This document shows positions 51,846 through 64,000 of a DNA stretch of 64,000 nt, piece by piece. Position numbers and translations under genes: made by a program. The stretch lies in the NCBI GenBank assembly GCA_030844895.1, contig JAUTDX010007385.1:124001-188000 (forward strand), read 5' to 3'. The stretch comes from Ambrosia x helenae (Eukaryota; Streptophyta; Magnoliopsida; Asterales; Asteraceae). Under the pieces are notes generated by a model. That model saw only the letters and a list, made by a program, of their open reading frames with translations, made no database searches and was not told where the DNA came from. Position 1 is the stretch's first letter. Each line of letters opens with the position of its first letter.

Positions 51846-54800
51846 TCCTGTGACTAACCCAATAAGGGTGTACATTAGGCTATAAAATTATTTCCAAGAG
51901 TAAGAATTTCCAGCCTTTATAAACTGTTGTTCAGTATTCTTTGACCTACAGCACCTGAATGTCCAACGAGACACCCATTTTAGTTTGTTAATACTATAAT
52001 TAGGCTTCTCCTATAAGGATAGGAGATTCGGGGTCCTGTGACTAACCCAATAAGGGTGTACATTAGGCTATAAAATTATTTCCAAGAGTAAGAATTTCCA
52101 GCCTTTATAAACTGTTGTTCAGTATTCTTTGACCTACAGCACCTGAATGTCCAACGAGACACCCATTTTAGTTTGTTAATACTATAATTAGGCTTCTCCT
52201 ATAAGGATAGGAGATTCGGGGTCCTGTGACTAACCCAATAAGGGTGTACATTAGGCTATAAAATTATTTCCAAGAGTAAGAATTTCCAGCCTTTATAAAC
52301 TGTTGTTCAGTATTCTTTGACCTACAGCACCTGAATGTCCAACGAGACACCCATTTTAGTTTGTTAATACTATAATTAGGCTTCTCCTATAAGGATAGGA
52401 GATTCGGGGTCCTGTGACTAACCCAATAAGGGTGTACATTAGGCTATAAAATTATTTCCAAGAGTAAGAATTTCCAGCCTTTATAAACTGTTGTTCAGTA
52501 TTCTTTGACCTACAGCACCTGAATGTCCAACGAGACACCCATTTTAGTTTGTTAATACTATAATTAGGCTTCTCCTATAAGGATAGGAGATTCGGGGTCC
52601 TGTGACTAACCCAATAAGGGTGTACATTAGGCTATAAAATTATTTCCAAGAGTAAGAATTTCCAGCCTTTATAAACTGTTGTTCAGTATTCTTTGACCTA
52701 CAGCACCTGAATGTCCAACGAGACACCCATTTTAGTTTGTTAATACTATAATTAGGCTTCTCCTATAAGGATAGGAGATTCGGGGTCCTGTGACTAACCC
52801 AATAAGGGTGTACATTAGGCTATAAAATTATTTCCAAGAGTAAGAATTTCCAGCCTTTATAAACTGTTGTTCAGTATTCTTTGACCTACAGCACCTGAAT
52901 GTCCAACGAGACACCCATTTTAGTTTGTTAATACTATAATTAGGCTTCTCCTATAAGGATAGGAGATTCGGGGTCCTGTGACTAACCCAATAAGGGTGTA
53001 CATTAGGCTATAAAATTATTTCCAAGAGTAAGAATTTCCAGCCTTTATAAACTGTTGTTCAGTATTCTTTGACCTACAGCACCTGAATGTCCAACGAGAC
53101 ACCCATTTTAGTTTGTTAATACTATAATTAGGCTTCTCCTATAAGGATAGGAGATTCGGGGTCCTGTGACTAACCCAATAAGGGTGTACATTAGGCTATA
53201 AAATTATTTCCAAGAGTAAGAATTTCCAGCCTTTATAAACTGTTGTTCAGTATTCTTTGACCTACAGCACCTGAATGTCCAACGAGACACCCATTTTAGT
53301 TTGTTAATACTATAATTAGGCTTCTCCTATAAGGATAGGAGATTCGGGGTCCTGTGACTAACCCAATAAGGGTGTACATTAGGCTATAAAATTATTTCCA
53401 AGAGTAAGAATTTCCAGCCTTTATAAACTGTTGTTCAGTATTCTTTGACCTACAGCACCTGAATGTCCAACGAGACACCCATTTTAGTTTGTTAATACTA
53501 TAATTAGGCTTCTCCTATAAGGATAGGAGATTCGGGGTCCTGTGACTAACCCAATAAGGGTGTACATTAGGCTATAAAATTATTTCCAAGAGTAAGAATT
53601 TCCAGCCTTTATAAACTGTTGTTCAGTATTCTTTGACCTACAGCACCTGAATGTCCAACGAGACACCCATTTTAGTTTGTTAATACTATAATTAGGCTTC
53701 TCCTATAAGGATAGGAGATTCGGGGTCCTGTGACTAACCCAATAAGGGTGTACATTAGGCTATAAAATTATTTCCAAGAGTAAGAATTTCCAGCCTTTAT
53801 AAACTGTTGTTCAGTATTCTTTGACCTACAGCACCTGAATGTCCAACGAGACACCCATTTTAGTTTGTTAATACTATAATTAGGCTTCTCCTATAAGGAT
53901 AGGAGATTCGGGGTCCTGTGACTAACCCAATAAGGGTGTACATTAGGCTATAAAATTATTTCCAAGAGTAAGAATTTCCAGCCTTTATAAACTGTTGTTC
54001 AGTATTCTTTGACCTACAGCACCTGAATGTCCAACGAGACACCCATTTTAGTTTGTTAATACTATAATTAGGCTTCTCCTATAAGGATAGGAGATTCGGG
54101 GTCCTGTGACTAACCCAATAAGGGTGTACATTAGGCTATAAAATTATTTCCAAGAGTAAGAATTTCCAGCCTTTATAAACTGTTGTTCAGTATTCTTTGA
54201 CCTACAGCACCTGAATGTCCAACGAGACACCCATTTTAGTTTGTTAATACTATAATTAGGCTTCTCCTATAAGGATAGGAGATTCGGGGTCCTGTGACTA
54301 ACCCAATAAGGGTGTACATTAGGCTATAAAATTATTTCCAAGAGTAAGAATTTCCAGCCTTTATAAACTGTTGTTCAGTATTCTTTGACCTACAGCACCT
54401 GAATGTCCAACGAGACACCCATTTTAGTTTGTTAATACTATAATTAGGCTTCTCCTATAAGGATAGGAGATTCGGGGTCCTGTGACTAACCCAATAAGGG
54501 TGTACATTAGGCTATAAAATTATTTCCAAGAGTAAGAATTTCCAGCCTTTATAAACTGTTGTTCAGTATTCTTTGACCTACAGCACCTGAATGTCCAACG
54601 AGACACCCATTTTAGTTTGTTAATACTATAATTAGGCTTCTCCTATAAGGATAGGAGATTCGGGGTCCTGTGACTAACCCAATAAGGGTGTACATTAGGC
54701 TATAAAATTATTTCCAAGAGTAAGAATTTCCAGCCTTTATAAACTGTTGTTCAGTATTCTTTGACCTACAGCACCTGAATGTCCAACGAGACACCCATTT

Positions 54801-57800
54801 TAGTTTGTTAATACTATAATTAGGCTTCTCCTATAAGGATAGGAGATTCGGGGTCCTGTGACTAACCCAATAAGGGTGTACATTAGGCTATAAAATTATT
54901 TCCAAGAGTAAGAATTTCCAGCCTTTATAAACTGTTGTTCAGTATTCTTTGACCTACAGCACCTGAATGTCCAACGAGACACCCATTTTAGTTTGTTAAT
55001 ACTATAATTAGGCTTCTCCTATAAGGATAGGAGATTCGGGGTCCTGTGACTAACCCAATAAGGGTGTACATTAGGCTATAAAATTATTTCCAAGAGTAAG
55101 AATTTCCAGCCTTTATAAACTGTTGTTCAGTATTCTTTGACCTACAGCACCTGAATGTCCAACGAGACACCCATTTTAGTTTGTTAATACTATAATTAGG
55201 CTTCTCCTATAAGGATAGGAGATTCGGGGTCCTGTGACTAACCCAATAAGGGTGTACATTAGGCTATAAAATTATTTCCAAGAGTAAGAATTTCCAGCCT
55301 TTATAAACTGTTGTTCAGTATTCTTTGACCTACAGCACCTGAATGTCCAACGAGACACCCATTTTAGTTTGTTAATACTATAATTAGGCTTCTCCTATAA
55401 GGATAGGAGATTCGGGGTCCTGTGACTAACCCAATAAGGGTGTACATTAGGCTATAAAATTATTTCCAAGAGTAAGAATTTCCAGCCTTTATAAACTGTT
55501 GTTCAGTATTCTTTGACCTACAGCACCTGAATGTCCAACGAGACACCCATTTTAGTTTGTTAATACTATAATTAGGCTTCTCCTATAAGGATAGGAGATT
55601 CGGGGTCCTGTGACTAACCCAATAAGGGTGTACATTAGGCTATAAAATTATTTCCAAGAGTAAGAATTTCCAGCCTTTATAAACTGTTGTTCAGTATTCT
55701 TTGACCTACAGCACCTGAATGTCCAACGAGACACCCATTTTAGTTTGTTAATACTATAATTAGGCTTCTCCTATAAGGATAGGAGATTCGGGGTCCTGTG
55801 ACTAACCCAATAAGGGTGTACATTAGGCTATAAAATTATTTCCAAGAGTAAGAATTTCCAGCCTTTATAAACTGTTGTTCAGTATTCTTTGACCTACAGC
55901 ACCTGAATGTCCAACGAGACACCCATTTTAGTTTGTTAATACTATAATTAGGCTTCTCCTATAAGGATAGGAGATTCGGGGTCCTGTGACTAACCCAATA
56001 AGGGTGTACATTAGGCTATAAAATTATTTCCAAGAGTAAGAATTTCCAGCCTTTATAAACTGTTGTTCAGTATTCTTTGACCTACAGCACCTGAATGTCC
56101 AACGAGACACCCATTTTAGTTTGTTAATACTATAATTAGGCTTCTCCTATAAGGATAGGAGATTCGGGGTCCTGTGACTAACCCAATAAGGGTGTACATT
56201 AGGCTATAAAATTATTTCCAAGAGTAAGAATTTCCAGCCTTTATAAACTGTTGTTCAGTATTCTTTGACCTACAGCACCTGAATGTCCAACGAGACACCC
56301 ATTTTAGTTTGTTAATACTATAATTAGGCTTCTCCTATAAGGATAGGAGATTCGGGGTCCTGTGACTAACCCAATAAGGGTGTACATTAGGCTATAAAAT
56401 TATTTCCAAGAGTAAGAATTTCCAGCCTTTATAAACTGTTGTTCAGTATTCTTTGACCTACAGCACCTGAATGTCCAACGAGACACCCATTTTAGTTTGT
56501 TAATACTATAATTAGGCTTCTCCTATAAGGATAGGAGATTCGGGGTCCTGTGACTAACCCAATAAGGGTGTACATTAGGCTATAAAATTATTTCCAAGAG
56601 TAAGAATTTCCAGCCTTTATAAACTGTTGTTCAGTATTCTTTGACCTACAGCACCTGAATGTCCAACGAGACACCCATTTTAGTTTGTTAATACTATAAT
56701 TAGGCTTCTCCTATAAGGATAGGAGATTCGGGGTCCTGTGACTAACCCAATAAGGGTGTACATTAGGCTATAAAATTATTTCCAAGAGTAAGAATTTCCA
56801 GCCTTTATAAACTGTTGTTCAGTATTCTTTGACCTACAGCACCTGAATGTCCAACGAGACACCCATTTTAGTTTGTTAATACTATAATTAGGCTTCTCCT
56901 ATAAGGATAGGAGATTCGGGGTCCTGTGACTAACCCAATAAGGGTGTACATTAGGCTATAAAATTATTTCCAAGAGTAAGAATTTCCAGCCTTTATAAAC
57001 TGTTGTTCAGTATTCTTTGACCTACAGCACCTGAATGTCCAACGAGACACCCATTTTAGTTTGTTAATACTATAATTAGGCTTCTCCTATAAGGATAGGA
57101 GATTCGGGGTCCTGTGACTAACCCAATAAGGGTGTACATTAGGCTATAAAATTATTTCCAAGAGTAAGAATTTCCAGCCTTTATAAACTGTTGTTCAGTA
57201 TTCTTTGACCTACAGCACCTGAATGTCCAACGAGACACCCATTTTAGTTTGTTAATACTATAATTAGGCTTCTCCTATAAGGATAGGAGATTCGGGGTCC
57301 TGTGACTAACCCAATAAGGGTGTACATTAGGCTATAAAATTATTTCCAAGAGTAAGAATTTCCAGCCTTTATAAACTGTTGTTCAGTATTCTTTGACCTA
57401 CAGCACCTGAATGTCCAACGAGACACCCATTTTAGTTTGTTAATACTATAATTAGGCTTCTCCTATAAGGATAGGAGATTCGGGGTCCTGTGACTAACCC
57501 AATAAGGGTGTACATTAGGCTATAAAATTATTTCCAAGAGTAAGAATTTCCAGCCTTTATAAACTGTTGTTCAGTATTCTTTGACCTACAGCACCTGAAT
57601 GTCCAACGAGACACCCATTTTAGTTTGTTAATACTATAATTAGGCTTCTCCTATAAGGATAGGAGATTCGGGGTCCTGTGACTAACCCAATAAGGGTGTA
57701 CATTAGGCTATAAAATTATTTCCAAGAGTAAGAATTTCCAGCCTTTATAAACTGTTGTTCAGTATTCTTTGACCTACAGCACCTGAATGTCCAACGAGAC

Positions 57801-60800
57801 ACCCATTTTAGTTTGTTAATACTATAATTAGGCTTCTCCTATAAGGATAGGAGATTCGGGGTCCTGTGACTAACCCAATAAGGGTGTACATTAGGCTATA
57901 AAATTATTTCCAAGAGTAAGAATTTCCAGCCTTTATAAACTGTTGTTCAGTATTCTTTGACCTACAGCACCTGAATGTCCAACGAGACACCCATTTTAGT
58001 TTGTTAATACTATAATTAGGCTTCTCCTATAAGGATAGGAGATTCGGGGTCCTGTGACTAACCCAATAAGGGTGTACATTAGGCTATAAAATTATTTCCA
58101 AGAGTAAGAATTTCCAGCCTTTATAAACTGTTGTTCAGTATTCTTTGACCTACAGCACCTGAATGTCCAACGAGACACCCATTTTAGTTTGTTAATACTA
58201 TAATTAGGCTTCTCCTATAAGGATAGGAGATTCGGGGTCCTGTGACTAACCCAATAAGGGTGTACATTAGGCTATAAAATTATTTCCAAGAGTAAGAATT
58301 TCCAGCCTTTATAAACTGTTGTTCAGTATTCTTTGACCTACAGCACCTGAATGTCCAACGAGACACCCATTTTAGTTTGTTAATACTATAATTAGGCTTC
58401 TCCTATAAGGATAGGAGATTCGGGGTCCTGTGACTAACCCAATAAGGGTGTACATTAGGCTATAAAATTATTTCCAAGAGTAAGAATTTCCAGCCTTTAT
58501 AAACTGTTGTTCAGTATTCTTTGACCTACAGCACCTGAATGTCCAACGAGACACCCATTTTAGTTTGTTAATACTATAATTAGGCTTCTCCTATAAGGAT
58601 AGGAGATTCGGGGTCCTGTGACTAACCCAATAAGGGTGTACATTAGGCTATAAAATTATTTCCAAGAGTAAGAATTTCCAGCCTTTATAAACTGTTGTTC
58701 AGTATTCTTTGACCTACAGCACCTGAATGTCCAACGAGACACCCATTTTAGTTTGTTAATACTATAATTAGGCTTCTCCTATAAGGATAGGAGATTCGGG
58801 GTCCTGTGACTAACCCAATAAGGGTGTACATTAGGCTATAAAATTATTTCCAAGAGTAAGAATTTCCAGCCTTTATAAACTGTTGTTCAGTATTCTTTGA
58901 CCTACAGCACCTGAATGTCCAACGAGACACCCATTTTAGTTTGTTAATACTATAATTAGGCTTCTCCTATAAGGATAGGAGATTCGGGGTCCTGTGACTA
59001 ACCCAATAAGGGTGTACATTAGGCTATAAAATTATTTCCAAGAGTAAGAATTTCCAGCCTTTATAAACTGTTGTTCAGTATTCTTTGACCTACAGCACCT
59101 GAATGTCCAACGAGACACCCATTTTAGTTTGTTAATACTATAATTAGGCTTCTCCTATAAGGATAGGAGATTCGGGGTCCTGTGACTAACCCAATAAGGG
59201 TGTACATTAGGCTATAAAATTATTTCCAAGAGTAAGAATTTCCAGCCTTTATAAACTGTTGTTCAGTATTCTTTGACCTACAGCACCTGAATGTCCAACG
59301 AGACACCCATTTTAGTTTGTTAATACTATAATTAGGCTTCTCCTATAAGGATAGGAGATTCGGGGTCCTGTGACTAACCCAATAAGGGTGTACATTAGGC
59401 TATAAAATTATTTCCAAGAGTAAGAATTTCCAGCCTTTATAAACTGTTGTTCAGTATTCTTTGACCTACAGCACCTGAATGTCCAACGAGACACCCATTT
59501 TAGTTTGTTAATACTATAATTAGGCTTCTCCTATAAGGATAGGAGATTCGGGGTCCTGTGACTAACCCAATAAGGGTGTACATTAGGCTATAAAATTATT
59601 TCCAAGAGTAAGAATTTCCAGCCTTTATAAACTGTTGTTCAGTATTCTTTGACCTACAGCACCTGAATGTCCAACGAGACACCCATTTTAGTTTGTTAAT
59701 ACTATAATTAGGCTTCTCCTATAAGGATAGGAGATTCGGGGTCCTGTGACTAACCCAATAAGGGTGTACATTAGGCTATAAAATTATTTCCAAGAGTAAG
59801 AATTTCCAGCCTTTATAAACTGTTGTTCAGTATTCTTTGACCTACAGCACCTGAATGTCCAACGAGACACCCATTTTAGTTTGTTAATACTATAATTAGG
59901 CTTCTCCTATAAGGATAGGAGATTCGGGGTCCTGTGACTAACCCAATAAGGGTGTACATTAGGCTATAAAATTATTTCCAAGAGTAAGAATTTCCAGCCT
60001 TTATAAACTGTTGTTCAGTATTCTTTGACCTACAGCACCTGAATGTCCAACGAGACACCCATTTTAGTTTGTTAATACTATAATTAGGCTTCTCCTATAA
60101 GGATAGGAGATTCGGGGTCCTGTGACTAACCCAATAAGGGTGTACATTAGGCTATAAAATTATTTCCAAGAGTAAGAATTTCCAGCCTTTATAAACTGTT
60201 GTTCAGTATTCTTTGACCTACAGCACCTGAATGTCCAACGAGACACCCATTTTAGTTTGTTAATACTATAATTAGGCTTCTCCTATAAGGATAGGAGATT
60301 CGGGGTCCTGTGACTAACCCAATAAGGGTGTACATTAGGCTATAAAATTATTTCCAAGAGTAAGAATTTCCAGCCTTTATAAACTGTTGTTCAGTATTCT
60401 TTGACCTACAGCACCTGAATGTCCAACGAGACACCCATTTTAGTTTGTTAATACTATAATTAGGCTTCTCCTATAAGGATAGGAGATTCGGGGTCCTGTG
60501 ACTAACCCAATAAGGGTGTACATTAGGCTATAAAATTATTTCCAAGAGTAAGAATTTCCAGCCTTTATAAACTGTTGTTCAGTATTCTTTGACCTACAGC
60601 ACCTGAATGTCCAACGAGACACCCATTTTAGTTTGTTAATACTATAATTAGGCTTCTCCTATAAGGATAGGAGATTCGGGGTCCTGTGACTAACCCAATA
60701 AGGGTGTACATTAGGCTATAAAATTATTTCCAAGAGTAAGAATTTCCAGCCTTTATAAACTGTTGTTCAGTATTCTTTGACCTACAGCACCTGAATGTCC

Positions 60801-63800
60801 AACGAGACACCCATTTTAGTTTGTTAATACTATAATTAGGCTTCTCCTATAAGGATAGGAGATTCGGGGTCCTGTGACTAACCCAATAAGGGTGTACATT
60901 AGGCTATAAAATTATTTCCAAGAGTAAGAATTTCCAGCCTTTATAAACTGTTGTTCAGTATTCTTTGACCTACAGCACCTGAATGTCCAACGAGACACCC
61001 ATTTTAGTTTGTTAATACTATAATTAGGCTTCTCCTATAAGGATAGGAGATTCGGGGTCCTGTGACTAACCCAATAAGGGTGTACATTAGGCTATAAAAT
61101 TATTTCCAAGAGTAAGAATTTCCAGCCTTTATAAACTGTTGTTCAGTATTCTTTGACCTACAGCACCTGAATGTCCAACGAGACACCCATTTTAGTTTGT
61201 TAATACTATAATTAGGCTTCTCCTATAAGGATAGGAGATTCGGGGTCCTGTGACTAACCCAATAAGGGTGTACATTAGGCTATAAAATTATTTCCAAGAG
61301 TAAGAATTTCCAGCCTTTATAAACTGTTGTTCAGTATTCTTTGACCTACAGCACCTGAATGTCCAACGAGACACCCATTTTAGTTTGTTAATACTATAAT
61401 TAGGCTTCTCCTATAAGGATAGGAGATTCGGGGTCCTGTGACTAACCCAATAAGGGTGTACATTAGGCTATAAAATTATTTCCAAGAGTAAGAATTTCCA
61501 GCCTTTATAAACTGTTGTTCAGTATTCTTTGACCTACAGCACCTGAATGTCCAACGAGACACCCATTTTAGTTTGTTAATACTATAATTAGGCTTCTCCT
61601 ATAAGGATAGGAGATTCGGGGTCCTGTGACTAACCCAATAAGGGTGTACATTAGGCTATAAAATTATTTCCAAGAGTAAGAATTTCCAGCCTTTATAAAC
61701 TGTTGTTCAGTATTCTTTGACCTACAGCACCTGAATGTCCAACGAGACACCCATTTTAGTTTGTTAATACTATAATTAGGCTTCTCCTATAAGGATAGGA
61801 GATTCGGGGTCCTGTGACTAACCCAATAAGGGTGTACATTAGGCTATAAAATTATTTCCAAGAGTAAGAATTTCCAGCCTTTATAAACTGTTGTTCAGTA
61901 TTCTTTGACCTACAGCACCTGAATGTCCAACGAGACACCCATTTTAGTTTGTTAATACTATAATTAGGCTTCTCCTATAAGGATAGGAGATTCGGGGTCC
62001 TGTGACTAACCCAATAAGGGTGTACATTAGGCTATAAAATTATTTCCAAGAGTAAGAATTTCCAGCCTTTATAAACTGTTGTTCAGTATTCTTTGACCTA
62101 CAGCACCTGAATGTCCAACGAGACACCCATTTTAGTTTGTTAATACTATAATTAGGCTTCTCCTATAAGGATAGGAGATTCGGGGTCCTGTGACTAACCC
62201 AATAAGGGTGTACATTAGGCTATAAAATTATTTCCAAGAGTAAGAATTTCCAGCCTTTATAAACTGTTGTTCAGTATTCTTTGACCTACAGCACCTGAAT
62301 GTCCAACGAGACACCCATTTTAGTTTGTTAATACTATAATTAGGCTTCTCCTATAAGGATAGGAGATTCGGGGTCCTGTGACTAACCCAATAAGGGTGTA
62401 CATTAGGCTATAAAATTATTTCCAAGAGTAAGAATTTCCAGCCTTTATAAACTGTTGTTCAGTATTCTTTGACCTACAGCACCTGAATGTCCAACGAGAC
62501 ACCCATTTTAGTTTGTTAATACTATAATTAGGCTTCTCCTATAAGGATAGGAGATTCGGGGTCCTGTGACTAACCCAATAAGGGTGTACATTAGGCTATA
62601 AAATTATTTCCAAGAGTAAGAATTTCCAGCCTTTATAAACTGTTGTTCAGTATTCTTTGACCTACAGCACCTGAATGTCCAACGAGACACCCATTTTAGT
62701 TTGTTAATACTATAATTAGGCTTCTCCTATAAGGATAGGAGATTCGGGGTCCTGTGACTAACCCAATAAGGGTGTACATTAGGCTATAAAATTATTTCCA
62801 AGAGTAAGAATTTCCAGCCTTTATAAACTGTTGTTCAGTATTCTTTGACCTACAGCACCTGAATGTCCAACGAGACACCCATTTTAGTTTGTTAATACTA
62901 TAATTAGGCTTCTCCTATAAGGATAGGAGATTCGGGGTCCTGTGACTAACCCAATAAGGGTGTACATTAGGCTATAAAATTATTTCCAAGAGTAAGAATT
63001 TCCAGCCTTTATAAACTGTTGTTCAGTATTCTTTGACCTACAGCACCTGAATGTCCAACGAGACACCCATTTTAGTTTGTTAATACTATAATTAGGCTTC
63101 TCCTATAAGGATAGGAGATTCGGGGTCCTGTGACTAACCCAATAAGGGTGTACATTAGGCTATAAAATTATTTCCAAGAGTAAGAATTTCCAGCCTTTAT
63201 AAACTGTTGTTCAGTATTCTTTGACCTACAGCACCTGAATGTCCAACGAGACACCCATTTTAGTTTGTTAATACTATAATTAGGCTTCTCCTATAAGGAT
63301 AGGAGATTCGGGGTCCTGTGACTAACCCAATAAGGGTGTACATTAGGCTATAAAATTATTTCCAAGAGTAAGAATTTCCAGCCTTTATAAACTGTTGTTC
63401 AGTATTCTTTGACCTACAGCACCTGAATGTCCAACGAGACACCCATTTTAGTTTGTTAATACTATAATTAGGCTTCTCCTATAAGGATAGGAGATTCGGG
63501 GTCCTGTGACTAACCCAATAAGGGTGTACATTAGGCTATAAAATTATTTCCAAGAGTAAGAATTTCCAGCCTTTATAAACTGTTGTTCAGTATTCTTTGA
63601 CCTACAGCACCTGAATGTCCAACGAGACACCCATTTTAGTTTGTTAATACTATAATTAGGCTTCTCCTATAAGGATAGGAGATTCGGGGTCCTGTGACTA
63701 ACCCAATAAGGGTGTACATTAGGCTATAAAATTATTTCCAAGAGTAAGAATTTCCAGCCTTTATAAACTGTTGTTCAGTATTCTTTGACCTACAGCACCT

Positions 63801-64000
63801 GAATGTCCAACGAGACACCCATTTTAGTTTGTTAATACTATAATTAGGCTTCTCCTATAAGGATAGGAGATTCGGGGTCCTGTGACTAACCCAATAAGGG
63901 TGTACATTAGGCTATAAAATTATTTCCAAGAGTAAGAATTTCCAGCCTTTATAAACTGTTGTTCAGTATTCTTTGACCTACAGCACCTGAATGTCCAACG
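51846..64000 (-). repeat. Reverse-arm sub-block without visible variation
   Basis: After the last shortened G run at 51,843 the landmark CATTAGG lies at 52,061 and at 63,905, exactly 63 x 188 bases apart, and I saw no difference between units in this stretch. This mirrors the uniform block at 1-30,832 and suggests the same consensus source. Confidence 0.88.

Larger units (their letters stand above)
42478..64000 (-). repeat. 188-bp satellite, reverse-complement arm (probably a duplicate strand read)
   Basis: The same monomer in opposite orientation. The landmark CATTAGG lies at 42,485 and then at 188-base steps except where single bases are missing; the last full landmark at 63,905 is the 114th interval, so about 114.5 units are present. 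The first bases after the adapter read GGGTGTCCATTAGG, with C for A at 42,484. The restart is the mirror of where the forward arm ended, to within one or two bases. Given the adapter, at least the first 9 kb is best read as the opposite strand of the molecule already read to the left, not as a genuine inverted array. What lies farther right was probably joined on through the repeat. Confidence 0.97.

Noticed and set aside
1..64000. A roughly 43-kb inverted repeat as a biological structure (fold-back chromosome end, inverted centromere core, hairpin-ended replicon)
   Set aside because: The centre carries the SMRTbell adapter, the symmetry point is exact to one or two bases, and the lesions are not mirrored. 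A sequencing chimera explains all of this more simply.
1..64000. CRISPR array
   Set aside because: The repeated unit is continuous 188-bp sequence with no unique spacers between copies; adjacent units are identical over their whole length.
1..64000. Open reading frame or repetitive protein running through the array
   Set aside because: 188 is two more than a multiple of three, so every unit shifts the frame, and stops occur in all frames on both strands. The longest stop-free run I traced is about 120 bases, with no start or ribosome-site context to support a gene.

Overview
The window holds no genes. It is one tandem satellite array with a 188-bp unit (about 37% G+C), read in one orientation from 1 to about 42,440 and in the reverse complement from about 42,478 to 64,000. 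A 36-38 bp non-repeat insert separates the two arms. Long, near-identical monomers of nucleosome-scale length, with no coding capacity, point to eukaryotic satellite heterochromatin (centromeric, pericentromeric or subtelomeric). I do not recognise the monomer and cannot name the organism.

Layout: (1) 1-30,832, 164 consecutive 188-bp units with no difference that I could see. (2) 30,833-42,441, the same array in the same orientation, but with eight sparse lesions (one substitution and seven small deletions), ending in a truncated unit. (3) about 42,440-42,477, an insert that reads as an error-bearing copy of the PacBio SMRTbell hairpin adapter. (4) 42,478-51,845, the reverse-complement array, with twelve single-base deletions. 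(5) 51,846-64,000, reverse-complement units with no further differences.

The main conclusion is that the striking 'giant palindrome' is very probably not biology. The adapter, a turn-around at the same base of the monomer on both sides, lesions that do not mirror each other, and lesions confined to about 21 kb around the adapter all fit one PacBio read that ran through an unremoved adapter and back along the other strand. That read was then built into a contig whose flanks were filled with consensus satellite sequence. The real content is one satellite family in one orientation. Its true copy number, and the sequence to the right of 42,440, cannot be trusted from this contig.

What may be real is the satellite itself: a homogeneous 188-bp monomer with an 8-bp stem dyad at its unit boundary, an 8-bp match to the first half of the CENP-B box, and a short internal direct repeat. 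I found no new gene system, CRISPR array, transposon, RNA gene or open reading frame. Counts and positions come from reading and phase-checking by eye, not from a program.
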